This document shows, in pieces, positions 9,183-18,174 of a stretch of 41,597 nucleotides of DNA. This DNA is from Bacteroidaceae bacterium (GTDB taxonomy: Bacteria > Bacteroidota > Bacteroidia > Bacteroidales > Bacteroidaceae), in contig JAFRNY010000068.1 of the NCBI GenBank assembly GCA_017429945.1, positions 1 through 41,597 on the forward strand. The letters are read 5' to 3'. The notes below the pieces were generated by a model. That model was not told the DNA's origin, searched no databases, and saw only the letters and a program-made list of their open reading frames with translations. The number at the start of each line of letters is the position of its first letter. Position 1 is the stretch's first letter. The position numbers were made by a program, and so were the translations under genes.

Positions 9183-9965
9183 TCACTTTAATACTACTGC
9201 CCGCACGACGAAGCCGGCGTGGGCAAGCAGGGCGCGGCACCATCCGAAGTGGCGGGCCATGATGCGCAGGCGCTCGATGAGCGAGCGGCGGTGGTTGGCC
9301 GTGGTGAGGCCCTCGGCGAGGTAGTCGGTGAGCGTGAGGCGGGTGTTGTGAACCCGGAGGTCGCGGCGCTCGGCCTGGCGCAGCAGGCGCAGGCACCAGT
9401 CGTAGTCGGCCGAGAAGCGGTAGCGCAGGTCGTAGGGCAGCGTGCGCGCAATGTCGGTGCGGGCATAGAAGCTCTGGTGGCATACGAGCATGCCGCTGAG
9501 GAAGCTGCGGGCGGTGAGGCGCTCGGGAGCCTGGAGGCGGCGGTGGCGCAGAAAGCGGCCCTGGAGGTCGACGAGGTCGGTTTGGCCATAGACCACGGCG
9601 GGCAGCCGCGACTGGTTGTAGCCCTGGAGCTGCGCGGCGATGTCGGCGAGCGTCGTGGGCGTGTGGAAGGCGTCGCCGGCATTGAGGAAGACGATGTAGT
9701 CGCCCTTGGCGGCGGCGAGGGCTTTGTTCATGGCGTCGTAGAGACCGTCGTCGGGCTCGCGGATGAGCACTATGGCGTGGGGGTGGCGCTGGTCGGTGTT
9801 GCGCTCTACGTAGGCCTGGACCTGACTTATGGTGGTGTCGCGCGAACAGCCGTCGACGATGATGTGCTCAACGGCGTCGTAGGTCTGTGCGGAGACGCTG
9901 TCGAGGGTGCGGCGGATGGTCTGTCCGGCGTTGAAGGTTACTGTTGCTACTGTGAAACGGAGCAC
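9183..9965 (-). CDS. Glycosyltransferase family 2
   Basis: Predicted GT-A fold transferase that adds a sugar from a nucleotide donor during surface glycan assembly. The N-terminus FTVATVTFNAGQTIRRTLDS (4-23), then HIIVDGCSRDTT (34-45), the donor-site segment EPDDGLYDAMNKAL (70-83) and IVFLNAGDAF (91-100) with a DxD-like position are typical of family 2. A second catalytic-type region FSADYDWCLRL follows near residue 190. At 260 residues it is a short soluble form. It lies 55 bp downstream of a GT4 gene on the same strand, so the two are probably cotranscribed. Donor and acceptor cannot be told. Confidence 0.9.
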   Translation of the reverse strand: MLRFTVATVTFNAGQTIRRTLDSVSAQTYDAVEHIIVDGCSRDTTISQVQAYVERNTDQRHPHAIVLIREPDDGLYDAMNKALAAAKGDYIVFLNAGDAFHTPTTLADIAAQLQGYNQSRLPAVVYGQTDLVDLQGRFLRHRRLQAPERLTARSFLSGMLVCHQSFYARTDIARTLPYDLRYRFSADYDWCLRLLRQAERRDLRVHNTRLTLTDYLAEGLTTANHRRSLIERLRIMARHFGWCRALLAHAGFVVRAVVLK

Positions 9966-10020
9966 GTTATTATTTACTATTTACTATTTAACAATTTACT
10001 ATTTAAGAACTTACGTGATA
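9966..10020. repeat. Heptamer array (ATTTACT-like)
   Basis: Short run of 7-bp units (atttact, atttaac) filling the gap between two cotranscribed glycosyltransferase genes. CAATCTT heptamers continue over the 3' end of the upstream gene, about 10020-10040. Confidence 0.7.
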
Positions 10021-11277
10021 TCAATCTTCAATCTTCAATGTTCTCTCATACAGCCCGATATACTGACGCACTACGATATCTACATTCCAGCGCGCGGCAG
10101 CACGTTCGGCGGCAGCGGCGGAGAGGCGGTCGTGGTTGGCACCGTCGAGGACGTAGTCGATGCCGGCGGCCAGGTCGAGGGCATCGCAGAAACGAGCCAC
10201 ATAACCGGTCTGCCGGTGCACAATCATCTCGGGAACGCCGCCGACATCGAAGCCCACGCAGGGCGTGCCGGTGGCCATAGCCTCCATGAGCGTGTTGGGC
10301 AAGTTGTCCTCGAGCGTAGGCGTGACGAAGAGATCGACGGCCTGATAAAGGGCGGCCATCTCAGCCTCGGAGGAGATATAGCCCTTGCGGATGACGGGGA
10401 AGGGGAGGTTGGAGCCCACGGCATCGGTCATCTGACCCACGACGACGAGAGTCAGCAGGCCCTGCCAGCGGTTGAGGACCGGCGAGGCGAGGGCATCGAG
10501 AAGGTAGGCGAGACCTTTGCGCGGGTTGGTGACCTTCTGGCAGGCGAAGAGGAGCAGGCGCCCTGTGGCAGGCAGGCCCAGGCGCTGGCGTGCCGCCGCC
10601 GACGGAGCGGGGCAGAAGAGGTCGGCATCGAAGGTATTGGGGATGGAGAGGACCTGACAGCCGGCGGTGAGGGCACTCAGGCGAGCCTGCGCGGTAATCC
10701 ACTGGCTGCAGCCCACAAAGGCTATGCGCCCACGGGCATACTGCTTGAGCTTGCGGCTGAAGATGCAGTGCGAGAGGTCGTGGGCCGAGGGGCGCTGCAG
10801 CTGCGGGCAGCGGCTGCAATGGCTGTGGAAGGCCGTGCAGCTGCGGGCATGATGACATACGCCGGTGACGGGCCACATATCATGCATGGTCCACACCACG
10901 GGTTTGCCGCTCTCGAGGATGCGTCCCAACTGGCTGAGGGAAAGCAGGCCCTGGTTGACCCAATGCAGATGTATGACGTCGGCCTCGCGGAACTCAGGCA
11001 GCGAGACGATGTCGGCGCCGGCATTGGCGATATCGACATCCCACAGACCCTTACGCGTGAAACCGTTGGCCACGAAGATGCAGAGGCGTTCCCAGAGGAA
11101 GGCCAGGCGCAAGAGCCACTGCCGCGGCAGGCGGGCTGTGGTGACGGCCGATGTCTGTTTGTCGCGCACCAGCAGGCGTGCCTTGACGCCATGGCGGTTG
11201 AGAGCATCGGTGAGGCGGCGGGCGGCTATAGCTGCACCGCCAGCACATTCGGAGGTGTTGATGAGAAGTACTCGCAT
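10021..11277 (-). CDS. Glycosyltransferase family 4 (GT-B)
   Basis: Predicted retaining GT-B glycosyltransferase of 418 residues. The N-terminal acceptor domain starts MRVLLINTSECAGGAAIAA and contains VIHLHWVNQGLLSL and TMHDMWPVTGVCHHA, a pattern seen in Bacteroidales colanic/capsular-type transferases. The C-terminal donor domain carries EDNLPNTLMEAMATGTPCVG followed by FDVGGVPEMI, the classic E-x7-E region. A cysteine cluster (HHARSCTAFHSHCSRCPQL) in the middle is typical of this subgroup. The last six residues are encoded by CAATCTT heptamers. A TATCTTTG box lies upstream at 11325-11332. Specific sugar unknown. Confidence 0.9.
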   Translation of the reverse strand: MRVLLINTSECAGGAAIAARRLTDALNRHGVKARLLVRDKQTSAVTTARLPRQWLLRLAFLWERLCIFVANGFTRKGLWDVDIANAGADIVSLPEFREADVIHLHWVNQGLLSLSQLGRILESGKPVVWTMHDMWPVTGVCHHARSCTAFHSHCSRCPQLQRPSAHDLSHCIFSRKLKQYARGRIAFVGCSQWITAQARLSALTAGCQVLSIPNTFDADLFCPAPSAAARQRLGLPATGRLLLFACQKVTNPRKGLAYLLDALASPVLNRWQGLLTLVVVGQMTDAVGSNLPFPVIRKGYISSEAEMAALYQAVDLFVTPTLEDNLPNTLMEAMATGTPCVGFDVGGVPEMIVHRQTGYVARFCDALDLAAGIDYVLDGANHDRLSAAAAERAAARWNVDIVVRQYIGLYERTLKIED

Positions 11278-11324
11278 CGTTGTTGCGCCGGACTGCCGGC
11301 GCCGGTTATTGTTTGTTTCTGCTG

Positions 11325-11332
11325 CAAAGATA
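11325..11332 (-). promoter_or_regulatory. -7 box (TATCTTTG) for glycosyltransferase pair
   Basis: TAnnTTTG match on the minus strand about 47 nt before the GT4 start. The leader between contains a GC-rich GCCGG repeat that could form a small hairpin. Confidence 0.5.
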
Positions 11333-11781
11333 AGAAGAAATGTGAAAAGAGAAAAGTGAAAAGCGAAAAAAGTTTAGAGTTGAGGGCTGGACGGCTGGAG
11401 CCGTAATGAAAAGTGAAAAGTGAAAAGTGAAAAATGAAAGCAATAATATAGCAGTTGGCACAAACCCCGCGCTCGACCTTTCTTGAAGAATCAAGCGATG
11501 CAAGCGTCGAGCGGAGGGGTGAGGGGGGCGTTGAGGGTTGAGGGGTGAGGGGGGCGTTGAGGGTTGAGGGGTGAGGGGGGCGTTGAGGGGTGAGCGTTGA
11601 GCGTTGAGGGTTGAGCGTTTAGGGTTGAGGGTCAAGGGTCGAGGGTCGAGCGGAGGTTTTTGGGTCCGTTTAGGGGGCGCTTGGGGGCATGAAATGCCGG
11701 AAAAGGGGGGCCGAGAGAAGAAAAATCATACGAAAGGGGAAAAAAACTCTTAACTCTAAGCACTAAACTCTAAACTTTTCT

Positions 11782-11789
11782 TACCTTTG
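11782..11789 (+). promoter_or_regulatory. -7 box (TACCTTTG) for tRNA-Leu
   Basis: TAnnTTTG match ending 14 nt before the tRNA 5' end, as expected for a short tRNA leader. Confidence 0.65.
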
Positions 11790-11803
11790 CCACTGCAATG
11801 CCC

Positions 11804-11889
11804 GCCCAGATGGTGGAATTGGTAGACACGAGGGACTTAAAATCCCTTGGCCAGTGATGGCCGTACGGGTTCGATTCCCGTTCCGGGCA
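11804..11889 (+). tRNA. tRNA-Leu (anticodon TAA)
   Basis: Class II tRNA with a long variable arm. Acceptor strand GCCCAGA pairs with TCCGGGC, except for an A5-C68 mismatch. The D arm is GTG/CAC around GAATTGGTAGAC. The anticodon stem AGGGA/TCCCT surrounds loop CTTAAAA with TAA at 11838-11840. The variable arm has a GGCC/GGCC stem, and the T arm is ACGGG-TTCGATT-CCCGT. CCA is not encoded. It reads UUA/UUG leucine codons. Confidence 0.95.
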
Positions 11890-11899
11890 CTCTTACCTT

Positions 11900-12049
11900 A
11901 TGAAATACGGAAACCACTACAGCGCCAGCGACGACTACCGCCGCGACGAGCTAACCCGAAAAATCGAGCAAGCGCTACAGAACCTCACGCTCCCAGAGCT
12001 TGAGGCTCTCTTTTATCAGATATCTACACAGACCTACACCAACGACTAA
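11900..12049 (+). CDS. Small hypothetical protein (49 residues)
   Basis: ATG at 11900, 10 nt after the tRNA, and TAA at 12047-12049. The predicted product begins MKYGNHYSASDDYRRDELTR and ends with an amphipathic stretch, KIEQALQNLTLPELEALFYQ. It is rich in charged residues and has no signal or membrane segment. It lies between the tRNA-Leu and the GH95 gene, which starts 20 bp downstream, and could be expressed from the tRNA promoter. I do not recognise the family. It may be real because the frame is open with balanced codon use, but the only support is the ORF itself. Confidence 0.5.
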   Translation: MKYGNHYSASDDYRRDELTRKIEQALQNLTLPELEALFYQISTQTYTND

Positions 12050-12069
12050 CTTAAAACTCACACTATAAG

Positions 12070-15000
12070 ATGAAACGCCTACTACTTACCCTTAACCTGT
12101 CATTCTTAATCTTACTCTCTTCACTCTGTACGGCACAGACGCTGCCCACCTTCAGCACCGACGATACCGAGGCGTGGTACGTGATTCAGTTAAGACGCGG
12201 ACAAGCGGCACTGACCGACCAGGGCGAAGGGCAGAACCTCACGACGGCCGATGTAGATAAGAACAACCCCGCACAACTGTGGAAGCTCACAGGCACGGCC
12301 GACGGCTGCGAGATCATAGGCAAGAGCGGCCGACACATATATTATAATGGCAACCGCTATGCCGCCTCAGCCACTCAGAAAGGAGCCCTCAAGCTGACGA
12401 AGACCACCAACAGCGAGTTTGCACCGGCATGGGAAATCCAGTCGGCGGCCATAGCCGGCAAATCGATGAACCAATGGGGAGGCTTCGGCACAGGGCGCGA
12501 GCTGGGCTCATGGAGCGCCGGCGACCCCAACAACCCGCTGCTTTTCATTGACCCCGCAACGCTACCCGACACCGACCCGCAGCCCGCGAAACTCACCGAA
12601 TGGGCCACGACGGCCATCAGCGGTTACGAACCCGCAGAACCCCTGACGCTATGGTACACCACACCCGTGACAAAAGCCACCGTGGCCGACCCCTGGATGG
12701 AATATGCCCTGCCCATAGGCAACGGACAGCTCGGCGCCATGATCTACGGCGGACTGCGGCAAGACGTCGTGCAGTTCAACGAGAAGACGCTGTGGACAGG
12801 GTCCTCGACGACCTACAACCGCGACGGAGGCTACCAAAACTTCGGGCACATCTACATCGAGGACACCTCGGAGAGATTCGGCACTGCCACAAGCCAGAGC
12901 GCTAAGGACTACGTGCGGACACTAGACCTCGCCACCGCCGTGGCCGCAGCCGAATGGAAGAGCACCGACAAGAGCGTGACATTCCGCCGCGAATACATAG
13001 CATCGTTCCCCGACAAGGTGATTGCCGTGCACCTCACGGCCAGCGAACCAGGGCAGCTGAGCAACCGCATCGTGCTCTGGAACGCGCACAACGTCAGAGC
13101 CACATACGCCGACGGAGAAGCCACCTTCGAGGGCAAGCTGCAGACGGTGAGCTACAACGCACGCATGAAGGTGGTAGCCACGGGAGGCACTATGACGACT
13201 GATGCCCAGGGCGTACACGTAAGCAGCGCCGACGAGATCCTAATCATTGTGGCCGCAGGCACCGATTACGACCCCGTAGCACCGGGATTCGTGAGCGCAA
13301 CCGACCAACTGGCATCACGCATCAGCGAGACAGCCAAGAGCGCTGCCGCCAAAGGGTGGGAGACACTGCGCGCCGACCACGTGGCCGACCACGCCGCACT
13401 CTTCAACCGCTGCCGCCTCGACATCGACCGCGCCGCCAACAAGAAAGCCACGAACAAGCTCGTAGACACCTACGCCACACTGACCGGCAAGGCAGCGCTC
13501 ACACGCTCGGCCGACGCACGCATGCTGGAGATGCTCTATTTCCAGTACGGACGATATATGCTGATTGCCAGCTCCAGAGGAATCGACCTGCCCAACAACC
13601 TGCAAGGCATCTGGAACCACAAGAACAACCCGCCATGGTGCTCCGACATCCACGCCAACATAAACATTCAGATGAACTACTGGCCGGCAGAGCTGACGAA
13701 CCTCACGGAGACGCACGAGAAATATCTCAACTACCTGTACAATATGGCCGTCGTGCAGCCCGTATGGAAGAACTACGCCACTGGCAGCGGCACCGACGGA
13801 CGGTTCCTGCACCACACGAAGGGATGGGCCTGCTACACCGAGAACAACATCTTCGGATGCTGCACGGACTGGATGGCGGCCAACTACCCCGAGGCTGGGG
13901 CTTGGTCGTGCGACCACCTGTGGCAGCACTACCGCTACACCCTCGACCGCGAGTTCCTGCGCACGAAGGCACTGCCCGTGATGATTTCGGCCACGGAGAT
14001 GTGGATGCAACGGCTCAAACAAGCCACCGACGGCACATGGGAGTGCCCCAACGAATTCTCGCCCGAGCACGGTCCCAACGAGAACGCCACGGCCCACTCG
14101 CAGCAGATCGTGTGGAACCTCTTCGACCAGACGATTAAGGCTATAGAGATTGTAGGCACCGAAGAGGCAGGCGTCAGCGAGACGTTCCTGCGACAGCTGA
14201 AGACGAAGTTCCAGAAGCTCGACAACGGGCTCCACACCGAGACGTACAACGGCACTTTCGGAGCCAACCGCAATGGCGTGCGCACGGGCGACGACATTCT
14301 GCGCGAATGGAAATATACCGACTATGCCACCGGCAACGGCAACGAAAGCGGCCACCGACATCTCTCGCACATGATGGCTCTGTACCCCTTCGCCAACCTC
14401 CCGGCATCAAACCCCTACTACGAACCCGCAGTGCGCAGCCTACGCCTGCGCGGACTGGCATCCACGGGATGGTCGATGGGTTGGAAGATGAACCTCTGGG
14501 CACGAGCCCTCGAGCCCGACCAGGTGGTGGAGCTGTTCCGTCTGGAGTTCAAGCACAGCACCAGCTACGGCACCGACCAATCGAAGGGCGGCGTATACTA
14601 CAACCTGTTCGACTCGCACGCACCGTTCCAGATCGACGGTAACTTCGGCGTATGCGCCGCAATGGCAGAACTGCTGTTGCAGAGCCACACCGACACTCTG
14701 CAGCTGCTACCCGCACTGCCCTACATATGGCCTAAGGGCAGCGTGCGCGGCCTTCGCGCCGTAGGCGGTTTCGAGGTCGACGAGGAATGGGCCGGCAGCA
14801 GCCTCACATCTGCCACAATACGCAGCCTCAAAGGGCAGCCACTGATGATTGCCTACGAAGGCATCGAGGACTTCGAGGTGAAGGATGCCGCTGGCAACGC
14901 CGTGGCCACGACCTCCCTGGCACCCGGACGACTCGTCATAGCCACCACGACCGAAGGCGACGTATTCACCATCGCGCCCAAGAGCGAACCCGATGCCATA

Positions 15001-15120
15001 GCAGCGCCCCGCAAAGGCAAGGCAAAGAAAGATTTTTTTGACCTCAGCGGCCGACGAGCCACTCAACCGACGGCCGCAGGAGTTTATGTAAGCGGTGGCA
15101 AGAAGGTGGCGGTGAGGTGA
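12070..15120 (+). CDS. GH95 family alpha-L-fucosidase, secreted, with lectin-like N-terminus
   Basis: Predicted to remove terminal alpha-1,2-linked fucose (or galactose) from host mucin or plant glycans. A signal peptide spans residues 1-22. Residues about 23-170 resemble a ricin-type beta-trefoil lectin ([34 protein letters not shown]). GH95 starts at about 195 with [27 protein letters not shown] and [10 protein letters not shown]. The catalytic (alpha/alpha)6 barrel contains [60 protein letters not shown] and [14 protein letters not shown]. The C-terminus [20 protein letters not shown] is the short tail common on Bacteroidales secreted enzymes. A sulfatase follows, consistent with sulfated, fucosylated mucin as substrate. 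Confidence 0.93.
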   Translation: MKRLLLTLNLSFLILLSSLCTAQTLPTFSTDDTEAWYVIQLRRGQAALTDQGEGQNLTTADVDKNNPAQLWKLTGTADGCEIIGKSGRHIYYNGNRYAASATQKGALKLTKTTNSEFAPAWEIQSAAIAGKSMNQWGGFGTGRELGSWSAGDPNNPLLFIDPATLPDTDPQPAKLTEWATTAISGYEPAEPLTLWYTTPVTKATVADPWMEYALPIGNGQLGAMIYGGLRQDVVQFNEKTLWTGSSTTYNRDGGYQNFGHIYIEDTSERFGTATSQSAKDYVRTLDLATAVAAAEWKSTDKSVTFRREYIASFPDKVIAVHLTASEPGQLSNRIVLWNAHNVRATYADGEATFEGKLQTVSYNARMKVVATGGTMTTDAQGVHVSSADEILIIVAAGTDYDPVAPGFVSATDQLASRISETAKSAAAKGWETLRADHVADHAALFNRCRLDIDRAANKKATNKLVDTYATLTGKAALTRSADARMLEMLYFQYGRYMLIASSRGIDLPNNLQGIWNHKNNPPWCSDIHANINIQMNYWPAELTNLTETHEKYLNYLYNMAVVQPVWKNYATGSGTDGRFLHHTKGWACYTENNIFGCCTDWMAANYPEAGAWSCDHLWQHYRYTLDREFLRTKALPVMISATEMWMQRLKQATDGTWECPNEFSPEHGPNENATAHSQQIVWNLFDQTIKAIEIVGTEEAGVSETFLRQLKTKFQKLDNGLHTETYNGTFGANRNGVRTGDDILREWKYTDYATGNGNESGHRHLSHMMALYPFANLPASNPYYEPAVRSLRLRGLASTGWSMGWKMNLWARALEPDQVVELFRLEFKHSTSYGTDQSKGGVYYNLFDSHAPFQIDGNFGVCAAMAELLLQSHTDTLQLLPALPYIWPKGSVRGLRAVGGFEVDEEWAGSSLTSATIRSLKGQPLMIAYEGIEDFEVKDAAGNAVATTSLAPGRLVIATTTEGDVFTIAPKSEPDAIAAPRKGKAKKDFFDLSGRRATQPTAAGVYVSGGKKVAVR

Positions 15121-15437
15121 ATGAAAAGGGAATTTTCGTTTAGCGTTCATCGTTTATGGGTAGGCCGCATGCGGCCGTAAACTTCTGAGGCGATAAGCCG
15201 AAGAAGCCACCCAAAAAACAGATTTAAGTAAGATTTAACTCAACTTTCGCAAGCTTCAGTTTCGTAAGGTTATTAGGTTGTCAGGTCGCTTCGCTTTTGG
15301 GCTTTAAGGTGAGAATAGCTACCAAGATGACGGAAGAAACATATTTTACCTCATAACCTTACAACCCCATAACCTTATAACCTTACAACCTTACAAGTTG
15401 AGTACTTGCGAAACTTGAAGAATGAAAAGTAAAAAAA
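15121..15437. repeat. Intergenic with octamer array and long inverted repeat
   Basis: No gene seen. An 8-bp-period array (TTACAACC/TTATAACC-like) occupies about 15351-15397. TTTCGCAAG (15245-15253) and CTTGCGAAA (15405-15413) are inverted, and TAAGGTTATTAGGTTGT (15265-15281) is roughly the complement of the octamers, so the gap can fold into one large imperfect hairpin. A GGCCGCATGCGGCC-type palindrome lies near 15161-15175. Confidence 0.7.
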
Positions 15438-17186
15438 ATGAAATATACTGCTGAAACTGCCATTCTCTCCCCAATGGTGGGAGGCGGAGGGGACCATCGT
15501 CACCTCCGGAGTGTTGAAGGGGGCCATCTCCCCTTCGTGGGAGCCGGAAAGGGGCTGTTACTGCTCGTATCATTGCCAGCAACGCCTCTGCTGGCGCAAG
15601 CCGCTATGGCACAAGGCCCTGGCACAGAGGCTGCGGCGACACAGCGCCCTAACATCGTCTACATTATGACCGACGACCACACGGCGCAGATGATGTCGTG
15701 CTACGACCGCCGTTATGTCGAGACGCCCAACCTCGACCGCATAGCCGCCGACGGCGTACGCTTCACACGCAGCTATGTGGCCAACTCGCTCTCAGGGCCC
15801 AGCCGCGCCTGCATGCTCACCGGTAAGCACAGCCACAAAAACGGCTTCACCAACAACGAACACGGCATCTTCGACGGTTCGCAACAGACTATGCCCAAGC
15901 TGCTGCAGCGCGCGGGTTACCAGACAGCGCTCATAGGCAAATGGCACCTGGTGTCGACGCCCACCGGCTTCGACCACTGGGAGATTCTGCCCGGACAAGG
16001 CGACTACTACAACCCCGTGTTCATTCATCAGGACGGCACACGAGCCGTGGACAGCGGTTACGTCACACGCATCATCACCGACAAAGCCATCGACTGGATT
16101 GCGAGCCACAAAGCCACAAAACCTTTCGCACTATTCGTCCACCACAAAGCCTGCCACCGAGCATGGCTGCCGGCGCTCGAGGATCTGCGTCTCTACGAAG
16201 ACCGCACCTTCGCTCTGCCGCCTGAGTTCCACGACGACTACGCCGGCCGTCAAGCCGCAGCACGCACCGAGATGGAGATAGGCAAGGACATGGACATCGT
16301 GTACGACAGCAAGATGTTCGTTTCGCCTCAAGAGACGCCCCGCACACGTCTCTCAGCATCATACCAAGGTATGATAGGACGCCTGAGCAAAGAGGAACGC
16401 GCACGCTACGACGACTTCTATGTTCCACTCTCACGACAGTTCTACGAGCGCTGGGGCACCGACTACAACTTCCTCCCGCATCAGGCTCAAAGCTCTGTCG
16501 AAGGAAGCCGCGACGCTGAGCTCCTCGAATGGAAATACCAGCGCTATATGCGCGACTACGCCAAAGTGGTACACGCCCTCGACCAGGAAGTGGGCCGCCT
16601 GCTCGACTATCTGGAGGCACAGGGTCTGATGGACAACACGCTCGTCGTCTACACCTCAGACCAAGGCTTCTACATGGGCGAGCACGGATGGTTCGACAAG
16701 CGCTTCATGTACGAAGAGAGTCTCTCCACACCACTCGTCATGCACCTGCCTCGCGGCCTCGAGCGCCGCGGAACGATCGATGAGATGGTGCAAAACATCG
16801 ACTACGCCCCCACATTCCTCGAACTGGCCGGCGCACCCGTGCCCGAAGACATACAAGGCGTCTCACTACTGCCACTGCTCAAGGGCAAGACCGCCACAAA
16901 GGCCGACCGCCGGAAGATTAGCCACTGGCGCGACGCCATCTACTACCACTACTACGAATTCCCCGCCGAGCACGATGTGCGGCGCCACTACGGCATTCGC
17001 ACCGACCGCTACAAGCTCATACACTTCTACGGGCACGACGTCAACGCATGGGAGCTCTACGACCTAAAGGCCGACCCCCATGAGCTGCACAACCTCTACG
17101 GACAGCCCGGCATGGAGGCTCTGCAGCGACGGCTGCACCAGCGCCTCGAAGAGTTGCAGATTCAGTATGACGACCCTCAGCGCTGA
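15438..17186 (+). CDS. Serine-type sulfatase (S1 family), N-terminus built from a repeat element
   Basis: Predicted periplasmic sulfatase that removes sulfate esters from glycans. Mature-domain motifs are RPNIVYIMTDDHTAQMMSCY (70-89, metal-binding Asp pair), the activation motif S119-G-P-S-R123 within SLSGPSRACMLTGKHSHKNG, and later TSDQGFYMGEHGWFDKR. The Ser means formylglycine must be made by an anSME-type enzyme, which is not in the window. Residues about 10-40 are encoded by the GC-rich palindromic repeat (15465-15557) seen elsewhere between genes, so the signal peptide GLLLLVSLPATPLLAQAAMA is preceded by an unusually long Gly/His-rich stretch. The start at 15438 follows an A-rich tract, but a downstream non-ATG start cannot be excluded. 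Confidence 0.9.
   Translation: MKYTAETAILSPMVGGGGDHRHLRSVEGGHLPFVGAGKGLLLLVSLPATPLLAQAAMAQGPGTEAAATQRPNIVYIMTDDHTAQMMSCYDRRYVETPNLDRIAADGVRFTRSYVANSLSGPSRACMLTGKHSHKNGFTNNEHGIFDGSQQTMPKLLQRAGYQTALIGKWHLVSTPTGFDHWEILPGQGDYYNPVFIHQDGTRAVDSGYVTRIITDKAIDWIASHKATKPFALFVHHKACHRAWLPALEDLRLYEDRTFALPPEFHDDYAGRQAAARTEMEIGKDMDIVYDSKMFVSPQETPRTRLSASYQGMIGRLSKEERARYDDFYVPLSRQFYERWGTDYNFLPHQAQSSVEGSRDAELLEWKYQRYMRDYAKVVHALDQEVGRLLDYLEAQGLMDNTLVVYTSDQGFYMGEHGWFDKRFMYEESLSTPLVMHLPRGLERRGTIDEMVQNIDYAPTFLELAGAPVPEDIQGVSLLPLLKGKTATKADRRKISHWRDAIYYHYYEFPAEHDVRRHYGIRTDRYKLIHFYGHDVNAWELYDLKADPHELHNLYGQPGMEALQRRLHQRLEELQIQYDDPQR
15465..15557. repeat. GC-rich palindromic repeat inside the sulfatase 5' coding region
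   Basis: CTCTCCCCAATGGTGGGAGG, then CGGAGGGG...CACCTCCG, then GGGGGCCATCTCCCCTTCG and GGGAGCCGGAAAGGGG. It matches in style the intergenic copies near 2413-2462 and 37301-37363, but is in frame here. Confidence 0.7.
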
Positions 17187-17283
17187 TGCCCTCAGCCTGT
17201 CGACGGCAGCCCTTTTAGGGAGGCCCACAGGAATCTGCTCCGTATTAGGATTTAATTCATAGCCACAGCTTATTTTTCTGTAT

Positions 17284-17331
17284 ATGACCGCCTTGCCAGA
17301 CTAAAAAGCCTGCCGGGCGGTCATTTTTTTT
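17284..17331 (+). terminator. Terminator after the sulfatase gene
   Basis: Stem ATGACCGCC (17284-17292) with GGCGGTCAT (17316-17324), followed by a T run to 17331. Located about 100 bp after the sulfatase stop and before the next promoter. Confidence 0.75.
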
Positions 17332-17364
17332 ACAATTATATTTTTCAGTTTCAATTAATTATTG

Positions 17365-17372
17365 TATCTTTG
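17365..17372 (+). promoter_or_regulatory. -7 box (TATCTTTG) for the NlpC/P60 gene
   Basis: TAnnTTTG match 56 nt before the ATG at 17429, just downstream of the previous terminator. No clear -33 TTTG. Confidence 0.6.
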
Positions 17373-17428
17373 TCGCCGATTTTAGGATAAATTCGCCCTG
17401 TGACAGGGCCGCCGAAAACCAAAAAGAC

Positions 17429-18034
17429 ATGCTTAAGAAAGCTATAATACTGTTGTTAGGACTAAGCTCCACCACTTTTGCAAACACACCGATACGCCAC
17501 CGCGTAGCATTACCTGTACCCGATCTGATGGTGTCGCAGGCCGCTATTCAAGAGCGCGTGTCGGCAGTGCTCGTACCCGTACTTCCATCACATCAGGGCA
17601 AAGAACTGATGTCCACCGTCACTAACTTCACCTCAGCCATCGCCACCGACCTCATAGAGGCTGCCAAGCGCCACATCGGCGCACGCTACAGCCGCGGCAG
17701 CAACGGGCCCTCAGCCTTCGACTGCTCGGGCTTCACGAGCTATGTGTTCAAGCGTCTGGGCATCACGCTGAAGCGCTCCTCGCGCGAGCAGGTGACGCAG
17801 GGCGAGGCCGTAGGCAGCCGCAACGAGTTGCAGCCCGGCGACCTGGTGTTCTTCGGCCACGGCCGTAAGGGTGTCAGCCATGTTGGCATCGTCACCGACG
17901 TGGACTCCGAGACAGGCCTGTTCAACTTCATCCACGCCAGCACCTCGCGTGGCGTACGCATAGACTCGAGCGACGACAGCTATTGGTCGCGCCGTTATGT
18001 CGCTGCCCGCCGACTGCTGGGAGTTGATGAGTAA
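17429..18034 (+). CDS. NlpC/P60 family cell-wall peptidase (C40)
   Basis: Secreted cysteine peptidase predicted to cut D-Glu-meso-DAP type bonds in peptidoglycan stem peptides. The signal peptide is about residues 1-19 (MLKKAIILLLGLSSTTFANT). The catalytic domain is about 72-195 with C99 in AFDCSGFTSYVF, H151 in VSHVGIVTD and a third polar residue H169 in FIHASTS. The RSSREQ segment between is typical of the family. At 201 residues it is a single-domain form without SH3 or LysM repeats. It is monocistronic, flanked by a terminator and promoter upstream and a strong terminator downstream. Confidence 0.92.
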   Translation: MLKKAIILLLGLSSTTFANTPIRHRVALPVPDLMVSQAAIQERVSAVLVPVLPSHQGKELMSTVTNFTSAIATDLIEAAKRHIGARYSRGSNGPSAFDCSGFTSYVFKRLGITLKRSSREQVTQGEAVGSRNELQPGDLVFFGHGRKGVSHVGIVTDVDSETGLFNFIHASTSRGVRIDSSDDSYWSRRYVAARRLLGVDE

Positions 18035-18093
18035 AATAAAGAATAAGAAAATTAGGAAATTAAAAAATTAGAAAATAAGAGAATAAGAGAATA

Positions 18094-18134
18094 AGAAACG
18101 CCGGATGGGGCAAACCCGTCCGGCGTTTCTTTTA
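18094..18134. terminator. Bidirectional terminator (NlpC/P60 gene / cdaA)
   Basis: Stem AGAAACGCCGGATGGG with CCCGTCCGGCGTTTCT (18094-18130, small internal mismatch), short CAAA-type loop, then TTT. It lies between the convergent NlpC/P60 and cdaA genes and follows an A/G-rich 8-bp-period stretch (about 18065-18092). Confidence 0.85.
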
Positions 18135-18174
18135 TGATTTTATTTAATTTCCGCCACTTGCTGAAAGCTCAGCG

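Larger units (their letters stand above)
11278..11803. repeat. Intergenic: promoters, heptamer arrays and a palindromic unit
   Basis: No gene seen. The GT4 -7 box is at 11325-11332 (minus). GTGAAAA heptamers occur at about 11341-11375 and 11403-11432. A long palindrome with arms CGCTCGAC (11470-11477) and GTCGAGCG (11506-11513) follows, then a large array of GTTGAGG-like heptamers (11519-11652, some seventeen units, interrupted twice by an extra GGGGC), and CTCTAAA-like heptamers (about 11745-11777) leading into the tRNA promoter. Confidence 0.8.

Noticed and set aside
12070-17186. Full polysaccharide utilisation locus
   Set aside because: No SusC/SusD pair, ECF sigma/anti-sigma or hybrid two-component regulator adjoins the GH95 and sulfatase genes.
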